A stretch of 64,000 bases of DNA from Oscillospiraceae bacterium (GTDB lineage Bacteria > Bacillota > Clostridia > Oscillospirales > Acutalibacteraceae). Positions 7,907-15,139 of the stretch are shown one piece after another (the first letter of the stretch is position 1; every line of letters starts with the position of its first letter). The stretch covers positions 124,001 through 188,000 of the forward strand of contig SVOA01000001.1 in assembly GCA_015066635.1 (NCBI GenBank). Reading direction: 5' to 3'. The notes under the pieces were generated by a model that was not told the DNA's origin, ran no database searches, and saw nothing but the letters and a program-made list of their open reading frames with translations. A program made the position numbers and the translations under genes.

Positions 7907-8464
7907 ATGACATACTTCATATCAGACCTACACTTCGGTCATAGAAACATTTTAAGGTTTGATTGCCGCCCGTTCTCAACGATAGAAGAACACGATGAAT
8001 ATCTCATCAGCCAATGGAATGATACTGTAGGCACTGATGACGATGTTTGGATACTTGGTGATATAAGTTGGTATTCAGCATTGAAAACCGTAATCATTCT
8101 GAAAAGGCTGAACGGCAAAAAGCATTTGTGCATTGGTAATCACGATCACAAGCTCGTTAAGAGTGTTGACTTTCAACATCAATTTGTTGAAATCGTTGAC
8201 TACAAGGAAATATCCTTCGGTGACGGCACAGGCGTTGTGCTTTGCCATTACCCTATTCCTTGTTACAATAAGCACTTCTACAACTGGTATCATCTGTACG
8301 GTCATGTTCACGCTACTTTTGAATGGACTATGATAGAGGACTTTCAGAATCAAATGCGAGAGCAGCACCAAAAGAAAAGCCAGATGTACAATGTCGGATG
8401 TATGATGAAATATATGAATTACCGACCAAGAACGCTTGAAGAAATCCTTGAAGCAAACAATTAA
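7907..8464 (+). CDS. calcineurin-like metallophosphoesterase
   Basis: Cytoplasmic phosphoesterase of 185 residues with the full metal-site motif series: SDLHFGH (D7, H9), GDISW, GNHDHK, CHYP and GHVH. Such short stand-alone family members occur on phages and mobile elements, often of unknown substrate. A strong AAAGGAGG site precedes the ATG at 7907. It is the first gene after tRNA-Arg and the inverted-repeat element, has AT-richer codon use than the core genes, and has its own terminator, so it is probably accessory cargo. Confidence 0.88.
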   Translation: MTYFISDLHFGHRNILRFDCRPFSTIEEHDEYLISQWNDTVGTDDDVWILGDISWYSALKTVIILKRLNGKKHLCIGNHDHKLVKSVDFQHQFVEIVDYKEISFGDGTGVVLCHYPIPCYNKHFYNWYHLYGHVHATFEWTMIEDFQNQMREQHQKKSQMYNVGCMMKYMNYRPRTLEEILEANN

Positions 8465-8486
8465 ATATACCTATTAATATATACAT

Positions 8487-8524
8487 AGCCACTTGTTTAT
8501 GAAAATAAGCAGGTGGCTTTTTTT
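8487..8524 (+). terminator. terminator of the phosphoesterase gene
   Basis: AGCCAC...GTGGCT hairpin followed by a run of T. Confidence 0.85.
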
Positions 8525-8550
8525 ATTTCCAAAAGCAAGGAGGTGTTAAT

Positions 8551-8595
8551 TTGAATAGTGAGCCAATCTTCATAAAAACAAATAACCACAGGTAA
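8551..8595 (+). CDS. putative 14-residue leader peptide
   Basis: An ideal ribosome site AAGGAGGTG (8537-8545) stands 5 bases before TTG at 8551, which opens a 14-codon frame (MNSEPIFIKTNNHR) ending at TAA 8593. The stop codon lies inside one arm of a perfect hairpin (8583-8614), a geometry typical of translational attenuators. No intact regulated gene follows, so it may be the orphan leader of a lost gene. Confidence 0.4.
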   Translation: MNSEPIFIKTNNHR

Positions 8596-8614
8596 GGTTC
8601 AACACCTGTGGTTA
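8583..8614 (+). promoter_or_regulatory. attenuator-like hairpin
   Basis: Perfect 11-bp stem TAACCACAGGT/ACCTGTGGTTA with a 10-base loop, overlapping the end of the leader peptide frame. Confidence 0.5.
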
Positions 8615-8633
8615 CTATTTGAACTTTAGCTAA

Positions 8634-8729
8634 ACACTCAAAGTAGAAAATGAAATTGAGAGAATACGTGAAATAATATTGATTCAGATGACAGATGTCA
8701 TTTTTGCCAAAACAATTATAAAAGATTAG
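8634..8729 (+). pseudogene. possible C-terminal remnant of an unknown protein
   Basis: After an in-frame stop, one plus-strand frame reads as plausible protein (TLKVENEIERIREIIL, then a hydrophobic end) up to TAG at 8727. It has no start or ribosome site. I do not recognise it. It may be what remains of the gene once controlled by the leader peptide upstream. Confidence 0.2.
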
Positions 8730-8736
8730 AAAAAGA

Positions 8737-8765
8737 TTGAAAATGCTTTAATCTTAATGTATAAT
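8737..8765 (+). promoter_or_regulatory. sigma-A promoter of the tRNA-like gene
   Basis: TTGAAA (8737-8742) and a perfect TATAAT (8760-8765) are separated by exactly 17 bp. The tRNA-like sequence begins 5 bases downstream. Confidence 0.75.
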
Positions 8766-8769
8766 AACA

Positions 8770-8856
8770 TTGGTCAAACGCCATATGGTAGTGGTCGCGG
8801 TCTGGTAAACTGCAAAGCATCTTTAAAAGTGCTCGGGTTCGATTCCCTATGACTAA
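8770..8856 (+). ncRNA. class-II-shaped tRNA-like RNA, apparent anticodon GGT (Thr)
   Basis: A cloverleaf can be drawn by hand. The acceptor is TTGGTCA/TGACTAA (7 pairs, one G-U). The D-arm is 3 bp with GG in the loop. The anticodon stem GCGGT/ACTGC carries loop CTGGTAA (8802-8808), so the anticodon reads GGT. A 19-base variable region (8814-8832) can form its own stem, and the T-loop is TTCGATT on a GGG/CCC stem with one C-T mismatch beyond it. Position 8 is A instead of T, and CCA is not encoded. A perfect promoter precedes it and a strong terminator follows directly, so it looks expressed. Long variable arms belong to Leu, Ser and Tyr tRNAs, not Thr. It could be a divergent tRNA, a decoy or a decaying tRNA. 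Confidence 0.6.
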
Positions 8857-8880
8857 GCAGGGCATTGCCCTGCTTTTTTT
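8857..8880 (+). terminator. terminator of the tRNA-like gene
   Basis: GCAGGGC-ATT-GCCCTGC followed by seven T. It starts at the base after the acceptor stem. Confidence 0.9.
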
Positions 8881-8884
8881 ATCG

Positions 8885-10657
8885 CTAAATTATTGAAAAA
8901 TCCTCAACAATATTTAATGATTTACTATCATTGAGTTCATTACATAAATCAATGAATTTTTCAAGAGGAATATCGTTCGCCTTTTTTCCGCCTCGAATAT
9001 TCACAGAGACAGTTCGATTGGTTACTTCTGAGTCTCCAATAACTAATACATATGGTACGCGATAATTCCTAAAATATTTGATTTTTTTATTCATGTGATT
9101 TTCAGACAAATCGAGTTCACTGCGAATTCGCATTTTCTGTAAAGCCTCTTTAACTTGAACGGCATATTCCGCATGCTCTTCCCTTATGGGAACAATTCCA
9201 ACCTGTACCGGCGAAATCCAAAACGGGAATGAGCCTTTGAAATTTTCGATCAGAATACCGATAAATCTTTCCAGTGAACCATAAATAACCCTGTGAATAA
9301 GAACTGGCGTTTTCTCAGTGCCGTCACTGTCGGTATAGGTGATATCAAAATTTCGCGGTAACTGGAAATCCAACTGGATGGTGCCCATCTGCCATTGTCT
9401 TTGTAGCGCATCTTTCATCATAATATCAATTTTTGGTCCATAAAATGCACCGTCACCTTCATTGATATCGTATCCATCTGTTCCGTATCTTGCGTCAAGA
9501 ATAGCTTTCAGCGACGCTTCTGCTTGATTCCATAATTCAATATCACCCATAAAGTCAGCGGGACGAGTTGACAATTCTGGACGATAACTTAGACCGAATA
9601 CGCCATAGAAAAGGTCAGCAATATCCAAAATTGCATTGACTTCGTCATGGATTTGGCTTTCGGTAATAAAGTTATGCGAATCATCCTGTCGAAACATCTG
9701 AACCCTAAGCAAGCCATTTAATTCACCAGACTTTTCTTTTCTGTGCAGTACATCACAGTCAGAAAGTCTAAGTGGCAGATCACGATAACTACGCGTCTTT
9801 CTTTTATAGACAACAATAGAATTCGGGCAGTTCATCGGCTTAACGCCGTAAGTGGTGTTTTCATCAACATCAATAGTAAACATATTATGTTGATAGTGAT
9901 CCCAGTGACCGGAAGTAATCCAAAGGGAATTATGATTGATTAACGGTGATGATATTTCCTGATATCCCCTCTTTTCATGCTCTTCTCTCCAAAAATCCAG
10001 AATTAAATTAAACAGTTTCCATCCTCTTGGAAGCCAATATGGCATACCTGGGGCTGTTGGGTCCATGAAAAACAGATCCAATTCTGGACCAAGTCTTTTG
10101 TGGTCTCGTTCTGATGCTTCTTTCAGAAAAGCAAGGTGTTTCTTTAATTCATCCTTTGTTTCAAAAGCCATTACATAGACTCGCTGTAAGATGTCATTTT
10201 TCTCATCACCTCTCCAGTAAGCAGATGAAACAGACTTAATTTTAAAAGCACAACTTAATAATTCGGCAGCATTGTTGACATGAGGACCTTTACACAAATC
10301 CTTGAAATCGTCACCAGTATCATAAATGCTGATAGTGGCGTCTTCCGGTAAATCATTGATCAGTTCAAGCTTATATTTCTGATTACTGAACTCACTCAGC
10401 GCTTCTTCTTTAGACACTTCTCTGTAAACAAAGCTCTCTTTTCTCTTTAAGATTTCTTTCATTTTGTTTTCAATGACAGGGAAATCGTCTGGTGTTAGAG
10501 TACGAGGCAGCAGAAAATCATAATAAAAGCCGTCGCTAATCTGTGGTCCAATAGCTAGTTGCACGTCTTCACTGTGGTCGAATATTTCGACGATTGCCTT
10601 GGCAAGCACATGCGCCATGGAGTGTCTGTAGATTTCCGAAAAATTCTCAGTTTTCAT
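8885..10657 (-). CDS. thrS: threonyl-tRNA synthetase lacking the TGS domain
   Basis: Charges tRNA-Thr. It has 590 residues against about 640 for typical bacterial ThrRS; the N-terminal TGS domain is missing and the protein begins directly at the editing domain, with H12xxxH16 and C122/H126 (CKGPHV). The catalytic core has the zinc ligands (Cys of KPMNCPNS, His of RQDDSHNF, His of LIHRVIYGS), class II motif 2 (LRVQMFRQDD) and motif 3 (GSLERFIGIL), followed by an anticodon-binding domain. The ATG at 10657 follows CGGAGG. The gene has a Thr T-box leader and AT-rich codon use unlike the core genes, and is convergent with the tRNA-like RNA. It may be a second, horizontally acquired ThrRS, for example one that tolerates an inhibitor; the rest of the genome would decide. 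Confidence 0.93.
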   Translation of the reverse strand: MKTENFSEIYRHSMAHVLAKAIVEIFDHSEDVQLAIGPQISDGFYYDFLLPRTLTPDDFPVIENKMKEILKRKESFVYREVSKEEALSEFSNQKYKLELINDLPEDATISIYDTGDDFKDLCKGPHVNNAAELLSCAFKIKSVSSAYWRGDEKNDILQRVYVMAFETKDELKKHLAFLKEASERDHKRLGPELDLFFMDPTAPGMPYWLPRGWKLFNLILDFWREEHEKRGYQEISSPLINHNSLWITSGHWDHYQHNMFTIDVDENTTYGVKPMNCPNSIVVYKRKTRSYRDLPLRLSDCDVLHRKEKSGELNGLLRVQMFRQDDSHNFITESQIHDEVNAILDIADLFYGVFGLSYRPELSTRPADFMGDIELWNQAEASLKAILDARYGTDGYDINEGDGAFYGPKIDIMMKDALQRQWQMGTIQLDFQLPRNFDITYTDSDGTEKTPVLIHRVIYGSLERFIGILIENFKGSFPFWISPVQVGIVPIREEHAEYAVQVKEALQKMRIRSELDLSENHMNKKIKYFRNYRVPYVLVIGDSEVTNRTVSVNIRGGKKANDIPLEKFIDLCNELNDSKSLNIVEDFSII

Positions 10658-10684
10658 TCAATTATCCTCCGATTAAATATAAAA

Positions 10685-10920
10685 ACATACTAAAAAACCC
10701 TCGACGCATCTGTATATACAGACGGTCAAGGGTGCATAGCACGGTTCCACCTTGATGTTTTACTCTTCAACCTTAACGCGGTTTACGTACCAAATTTCGA
10801 TACCTACTGATTGGTCTGCTCCAAAGTGGTTTTCACTGCACACTATTATAAAAGTTCTCAGCACCCTTTCTCTCTGTGATAACATGTGTGTAGTTACTGT
10901 CTTCTTCAACGCTTTATACT
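10685..10920 (-). promoter_or_regulatory. T-box leader, Thr specifier (ACC)
   Basis: It contains the T-box element AAGGTGGAACCGTGCT and a terminator hairpin with a T run (10691-10732). The specifier is read as ACC, five bases before GGAGC. The antiterminator bulge is UGGA, implying a tRNA-Thr with discriminator U. Uncharged tRNA-Thr should switch on thrS. Confidence 0.88.
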
Positions 10921-10949
10921 AGGATATCATCTTTAAGAGCATTTGTCAA
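10921..10949 (-). promoter_or_regulatory. promoter of the thrS leader
   Basis: TTGACA (10949-10944), 17 bp, TATCCT (10926-10921). Confidence 0.65.
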
Positions 10950-11329
10950 ACAATTTTTCCCGTTTTTATATTATCCAGAAATCAGGGATAAACTTTTTTC
11001 TACCACATATATGGGACTTTGAATAGTAGTCCCAAAACCACACAACATATAGTGTCGCTTCTGACGTAGTGGTCCAAAACATCGTAGCAAAAAGCATCCA
11101 AAATAGTGGCCGATATTGCCGCTTTTTCAACATATTTGTGCCGTTTGCATCCGGATTTACGCAACATACACAATCTGTTGTATTATATGAAACACACGAT
11201 TTTGCTACGATTATATGATAATTTTAGCATATATTTAGATTCAATTTCGACGTTAGCAGCGAGTTTATACTATATGAAGTATATTTTACAAATCCCTGCT
11301 AACTGGATAATATAATTCCCGTTTAAAAG
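10950..11329. other. AT-rich intergenic region between the thrS leader and the deaminase gene
   Basis: No credible gene. It holds a GGGACT/AGTCCC hairpin (11013-11033) and a pair of perfect 12-bp inverted repeats at 11081-11092 and 11200-11211. Confidence 0.5.
11081..11211. repeat. 131-bp segment bounded by 12-bp inverted repeats
   Basis: ATCGTAGCAAAA at 11081 and its exact complement TTTTGCTACGAT at 11200 bound a non-coding stretch. It could be a small mobile element or the base of a large RNA fold. Confidence 0.45.
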
Positions 11330-11911
11330 TTAAAAATCGTTTCTTTTTATAACAGTTAATCGTGGTGAGTTTAGTTCAGTATATTCAACATTTGCCATAT
11401 CCATCAAACGGAAAGAGAAATCCGGGTCTGAATACACCTTATGGTATATAACTTTTTTTACACCTACATCAATCAACATTTTAGTGCAGGATACACAGGG
11501 CGATTTGGTAATATACACAGTTGACCCTTCCAGGTCTATACTATTACTGACGGCGTTTGCAATTGCACGTTTTTCCGCACAATCTCCATAACAGATATCC
11601 CTATTCGTATGATTGGGTATTTTTAGAGCTACTCTAATGCAGGTGTCTTTAGTACAAGGCTGAATGTACTTTGAAACGCCATTATAGCCAAAACAAATAA
11701 TCTTTCCGTTCTTTATAAAAATAGCTCCAACGCCTTTTCCAACACCGCAGCAGCGACAGGTTGAATATAACTTAGCGGTTTTATAAGCTAAAATCAATGC
11801 AGATTCATCAGTATGCTCATATTCACTGTTTAATTTGTCAATAACATTTTTAAAATCAGGCTGACCGTTTTTGCAAAACAATGATGAGCCGTTCGCTTTT
11901 GTTTTCATCAT
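11330..11911 (-). CDS. cytidine/dCMP deaminase-family protein
   Basis: Zinc-dependent nucleoside or nucleotide deaminase fold. The zinc and catalytic motifs are CAEKRAIANA and PCVSCTKML. The first motif has Cys in place of the His of dCMP deaminases, as in cytidine deaminases. Four extra cysteines sit in CRCCGVG and CTKDTC. I start at ATG 11911 (MMKTKANG) because a purine-rich GGGGAC site precedes it; it overlaps the upstream methyltransferase by about 56 bases, implying coupling. The substrate is unknown: a free nucleotide, a modified base or a nucleoside intermediate are all possible. Confidence 0.78.
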   Translation of the reverse strand: MMKTKANGSSLFCKNGQPDFKNVIDKLNSEYEHTDESALILAYKTAKLYSTCRCCGVGKGVGAIFIKNGKIICFGYNGVSKYIQPCTKDTCIRVALKIPNHTNRDICYGDCAEKRAIANAVSNSIDLEGSTVYITKSPCVSCTKMLIDVGVKKVIYHKVYSDPDFSFRLMDMANVEYTELNSPRLTVIKRNDF

Positions 11912-13115
11912 AATCGTCCCCGTCAAAATTTCCGTACACTGATGCAACATCAAATAAATCGCCACATATTTTTTTAATTTCGTTGACAGTATAAAACCGG
12001 ACATGTTCGTGATCAATATAAAACAAACTGTCGTCGTTGTGTTTAATAAAATATAAATACTGCGAATTTTGAATATTGCCACTTATTTCCTTGTTAACAA
12101 GCAATGTAAGATCCACATCACTACGTGTGTGATTGTTTCGAATATAAACCCTTCTATTCTCCAAAGCAGGAATGTTTTTTGCATCAAGCAAAAATATACC
12201 ATTATCATTTAAAGCATCCCACACATTTTCAAAAAAATTTCTTAATTCAGCATACTTGGATAAATAGTTGTAAGTGGTCCACATACAGACTGCGGCATCG
12301 AAAGTATCTACAAGATGCATTGAACGCACGTCTGCAACCTGATAGTTTACATTCTGATGTTTATGAAGGCGGCGGGCATTGTGAATCTGTTCCTGTGAAA
12401 AGTCAACACCAAGAACGTTGTACCCCAACTGACCCAATGCATATGCGTGCCTGCCGACACCGCAGCAGCAATCCAAGACGCTGTTAATGTGTTTTGGGCT
12501 GAGATGAAATGCCTTTTCAAGAAGGTTAACTTCTTTTAAAGTGTCATTGGCAATTGATTCCATATAGTAACTGCTCAATTGATTATATAACAATTTAGTT
12601 TTAGCGTGATCATCAAAGCTAGTGATATCAGCAATGCTACGATCTTTGTAAAAATCAATGGGTATTATAACAACATTACTAATTTGCATTGGGTCTTGGC
12701 ATGTATGAGTAAAAAATAATATCCAATCTGAATTTTTCGCTCTTTGCGTCAAAAAATCCTCCTTAGTTGTATAATCGCCTTTTGCATAAACACTGGTAAA
12801 CAATTCGCCAAGATTGAACTTATCAATATCTTTAAGTAATCGTTCACGTCGTGCGGCAGAAAGAATATTGATTTCGACAAACGCAGACAGTTTCTTGGCA
12901 AAAGTAATATTCCTTTTGAACGGTCTAAGTTGTTTTCTGTATTCCTCTTCAAGATTTTCATAAGAAACATGATATTTTTCACATATTAACCGTTTTGAAA
13001 TGCCAAGTTCATAATCTGTTACGGCCGCTTCATCTGCACCAAGTTGTCTTAAAGCATTTTTCCATGCCTCAGCGGAAGAAACAAAAACATCATGAAAATC
13101 AAAATATACTTCCAT
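11856..13115 (-). CDS. HAD-like/SAM-dependent methyltransferase fusion
   Basis: Two-domain protein of 419 residues. Residues 1 to about 165 resemble a HAD-type hydrolase cap and core; the first motif reads YFDFHDVFV, so the second Asp of the usual DxD is His and phosphatase activity is doubtful. From about residue 195 there is a class I methyltransferase with VLDCCCGVGRHAYALG as the SAM loop, then GVDFS and a D-V-R motif. It abuts the synthetase-like gene upstream (stop and start share one base) and overlaps the deaminase downstream, so the three form one operon. The substrate is not recognisable; a small-molecule methylation is likely. Confidence 0.7.
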   Translation of the reverse strand: MEVYFDFHDVFVSSAEAWKNALRQLGADEAAVTDYELGISKRLICEKYHVSYENLEEEYRKQLRPFKRNITFAKKLSAFVEINILSAARRERLLKDIDKFNLGELFTSVYAKGDYTTKEDFLTQRAKNSDWILFFTHTCQDPMQISNVVIIPIDFYKDRSIADITSFDDHAKTKLLYNQLSSYYMESIANDTLKEVNLLEKAFHLSPKHINSVLDCCCGVGRHAYALGQLGYNVLGVDFSQEQIHNARRLHKHQNVNYQVADVRSMHLVDTFDAAVCMWTTYNYLSKYAELRNFFENVWDALNDNGIFLLDAKNIPALENRRVYIRNNHTRSDVDLTLLVNKEISGNIQNSQYLYFIKHNDDSLFYIDHEHVRFYTVNEIKKICGDLFDVASVYGNFDGDDYDENKSERLIIVLQKRSA

Positions 13116-13840
13116 TATTCATCGCCTCTGTTGCAATTCTCGATGATTTTTTCAGAATAGGTAGGTTCACGGTTCGGCGCTACCACTACTCTTTGCAAAA
13201 TGTGTCTGATATATGAGCGCTGTTCATCTGTAATCTTGGCATCAATGATAAGTTTCTCGTTTTCTTGTCGCCAACCATGAGTGATGCCTATCGCCCTCAG
13301 CGCCGTATCAATATCTGCATCATCACAGGGTATATAGTCATTCATACACCGAGTGTAATTATCGCAGCTTTTATTACATGCTTTGCTGAAAAAATGTTGG
13401 TTGTAATCCGCCTTTCCGTATAAATAGCTTAAAGCGCACGATGTATGTTCAAATATGGCATATTCTGGATGAGACAAATGGTATTTTTCGAAAATATCGT
13501 CAACCGCTTCACTTTTTTGTTTGTGCTTATCATAAGTGCCTACAAATTGATAGTTACGTTCTTTTAATCGGTTATCAATATATGCTATGTATTCTTTTTC
13601 AGATGTTTTAACATAATGAATGGGTTCACCCAAGATACATTCGATTAATTCAAACGCAATCGTTACTGATTCTGCTATAGAAATATAATTACTGAATACC
13701 GATAGCATTTCAAATTCTGATGCGCACATAGAAGTGATAAACTCATTACGAAAACAGGGACCAATCTCGTAGATTCTGTGATAGTCATTACAAGAGTATA
13801 TTCTCAGAAAACTGTCCATGGTTTTTCTAAGAAAAAGCAT
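13115..13840 (-). CDS. incomplete class II (LysRS-like) synthetase-like protein with Cys-rich tail
   Basis: The first 90 or so residues align by eye with the motif 2 region of lysyl-tRNA synthetase/EpmA-type enzymes: YEIGPCFRNE followed by EFEMLS. Motif 1 and the glycine-rich motif 3 of class II enzymes are not visible. The C-terminal half is different: a Cys cluster (C-x3-C-x5-C-x6-C in CNKSCDNYTRCMNDYIPC) and a conserved-looking ADIDTALRAIGITHGW segment that I do not recognise. In-frame sequence continues for 17 codons upstream of ATG 13840 to a stop (reading TRHRTLDE, also LysRS-like). The gene may therefore be a 5'-truncated pseudogene, or a domain used with a partner. It is the first gene of the deaminase/methyltransferase operon. 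Confidence 0.5.
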   Translation of the reverse strand: MLFLRKTMDSFLRIYSCNDYHRIYEIGPCFRNEFITSMCASEFEMLSVFSNYISIAESVTIAFELIECILGEPIHYVKTSEKEYIAYIDNRLKERNYQFVGTYDKHKQKSEAVDDIFEKYHLSHPEYAIFEHTSCALSYLYGKADYNQHFFSKACNKSCDNYTRCMNDYIPCDDADIDTALRAIGITHGWRQENEKLIIDAKITDEQRSYIRHILQRVVVAPNREPTYSEKIIENCNRGDE

Positions 13841-14085
13841 TTCGTCAAGCGTCCGATGTCTTGTAACAATACCGATAAAAAGAAAAAGTTATAATGGAAA
13901 ACCCATTAAAGGAATGACGATTGCTAATAAGGGAATAATAAAAGATTTGTTTGGCAAAGATGGAATTAATAATGGAACCCTTAGATGTAAGGTTGAATTA
14001 GTTGATTCTAATATGCTTAAGATTATTGACTGATAAGTATTTTGTTAAAAACTTTTAACCAACTGAAATTGCATTATATTATAAG
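13841..14085. other. intergenic end of the AT-rich island
   Basis: It contains 17 LysRS-like codons in frame with the minus-strand gene. On the plus strand, from about 13913 to a stop at 14033, there is a stretch that reads as a plausible protein C-terminus (MTIANKGIIKDLFGKDG). No start or promoter is convincing for either; both look like debris at the island boundary. Confidence 0.3.
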
Positions 14086-14113
14086 AAAGACCCCGCCGTA
14101 CGGCAGGGTCTTT
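14086..14113 (-). terminator. terminator of asnA
   Basis: AAGACCC-GCCGTACGGC-GGGTCTT type hairpin with a T-rich tail on the minus strand. Confidence 0.8.
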
Positions 14114-14119
14114 TACTTT

Positions 14120-15121
14120 TTATAAAAGATTTATTCCGTGGGCTTTGCACTCCTCACGCATTTCATCGGGCCATACGGAGCACTGTACCTCGCCTATATG
14201 AGCCTTCTGCAAGAGAAGCATACAAAGTCTTGACTGTCCTATTCCTCCGCCTATCGTAAGGGGAAGCGTACCGTCAAGTATTCCCTTGTGGAAGGGGAAC
14301 TGCTCTCTTTCAAGACAGTTTTCCTCTGCGAGCTGACGATGCAAACTCTCCGCATCTACACGGATACCCATTGAAGATATTTCAAAAGCGCATCCAAGTA
14401 CGTCGTTCCAGACAATTATATCGCCGTTGAGAGCCCAGTCGTCATAGTCGGGAGCTCTGCCGTCGTGCTTTTTTCCGCTCTTGAGTCTGCCTCCTATCTG
14501 CATCAGGAATACCGTACCGTGTTCCTTCGCGACAGCGTTTTCTCTCTGCTTTGCGTCCATATCGGGATACATATCTTCAAGCTCCTGCGTGGTTACAAAG
14601 TAAACATCTTCATTCATCCTGAAGTCAAGAACGGGATATTTTTCCCTGACCTTTTCGTTTGTATCGCAAATGGCTTTAACTATTTTTCTGACAATGTCCT
14701 TCAGGAATTCCTCGTTTCTCTCCTCGGGGGAAATTACCCTGCACCAGTCCCACTGGTCAACAAAGAGCGAGTGAAGGTTATCGGTATCGTCGTCGCGGCG
14801 TATGGCGTTCATATCTGTATAAATGCCCTCGCCCGGCTCGTAGCCGTATCTGTAAAGAGCCATTCTTTTCCACTTTGCAAGACTCTGTACGACCTCTGCC
14901 TCGCCGTCAACGTTTTTCATTGTGAAATGAACTTTTCTCTCTACTCCGTTGAGGTCGTCGTTGATACCGCTTGCCTTTGTTACCATAATCGGTGCGGTTA
15001 CTCGGTCAAGGTTGAGCGCCTTTGCGAGTGCAACCTGAAAACTGTCCTTAACGGTTTTAATCGCATACTGTGTTTCTCTGCGGGAAAGCTTTGATTTATA
15101 GTCCTTGGGATAGGTTATCAT
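14120..15121 (-). CDS. asnA: aspartate-ammonia ligase
   Basis: ATP-dependent synthesis of asparagine from aspartate and ammonia, cytoplasmic. It has 333 residues, as usual for AsnA, which has a class II synthetase fold; the conserved DQWDWCRVI, RLKSGKKHDGRAPDYDDW and GGGIGQSRLCM blocks are present. The ATG follows GGAGG. It lies 18 bases after asnS on the same strand, so the Asn T-box upstream of asnS probably controls both charging and synthesis of asparagine. Confidence 0.96.
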   Translation of the reverse strand: MITYPKDYKSKLSRRETQYAIKTVKDSFQVALAKALNLDRVTAPIMVTKASGINDDLNGVERKVHFTMKNVDGEAEVVQSLAKWKRMALYRYGYEPGEGIYTDMNAIRRDDDTDNLHSLFVDQWDWCRVISPEERNEEFLKDIVRKIVKAICDTNEKVREKYPVLDFRMNEDVYFVTTQELEDMYPDMDAKQRENAVAKEHGTVFLMQIGGRLKSGKKHDGRAPDYDDWALNGDIIVWNDVLGCAFEISSMGIRVDAESLHRQLAEENCLEREQFPFHKGILDGTLPLTIGGGIGQSRLCMLLLQKAHIGEVQCSVWPDEMREECKAHGINLL

Positions 15122-15139
15122 TTTAACCCCTCCTTTTCA

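Noticed and set aside
8770..8856. tRNA-Cys (GCA) reading of the tRNA-like gene
   Set aside because: A CTGCAAA loop exists at 8810-8816, but its flanks (GTAAA and GCATC) do not pair, whereas GCGGT/ACTGC around CTGGTAA pairs fully.
8770..8856. tRNA-Sec-like 9/3 fold
   Set aside because: The acceptor does not extend beyond 7 pairs and the anticodon is not TCA.
7134..14085. Prophage
   Set aside because: No integrase, capsid, terminase or lysis gene is visible; only a phosphoesterase and tRNA-linked accessory genes.
14465..15094. 209-codon plus-strand frame opposite asnA
   Set aside because: Antisense shadow of asnA.
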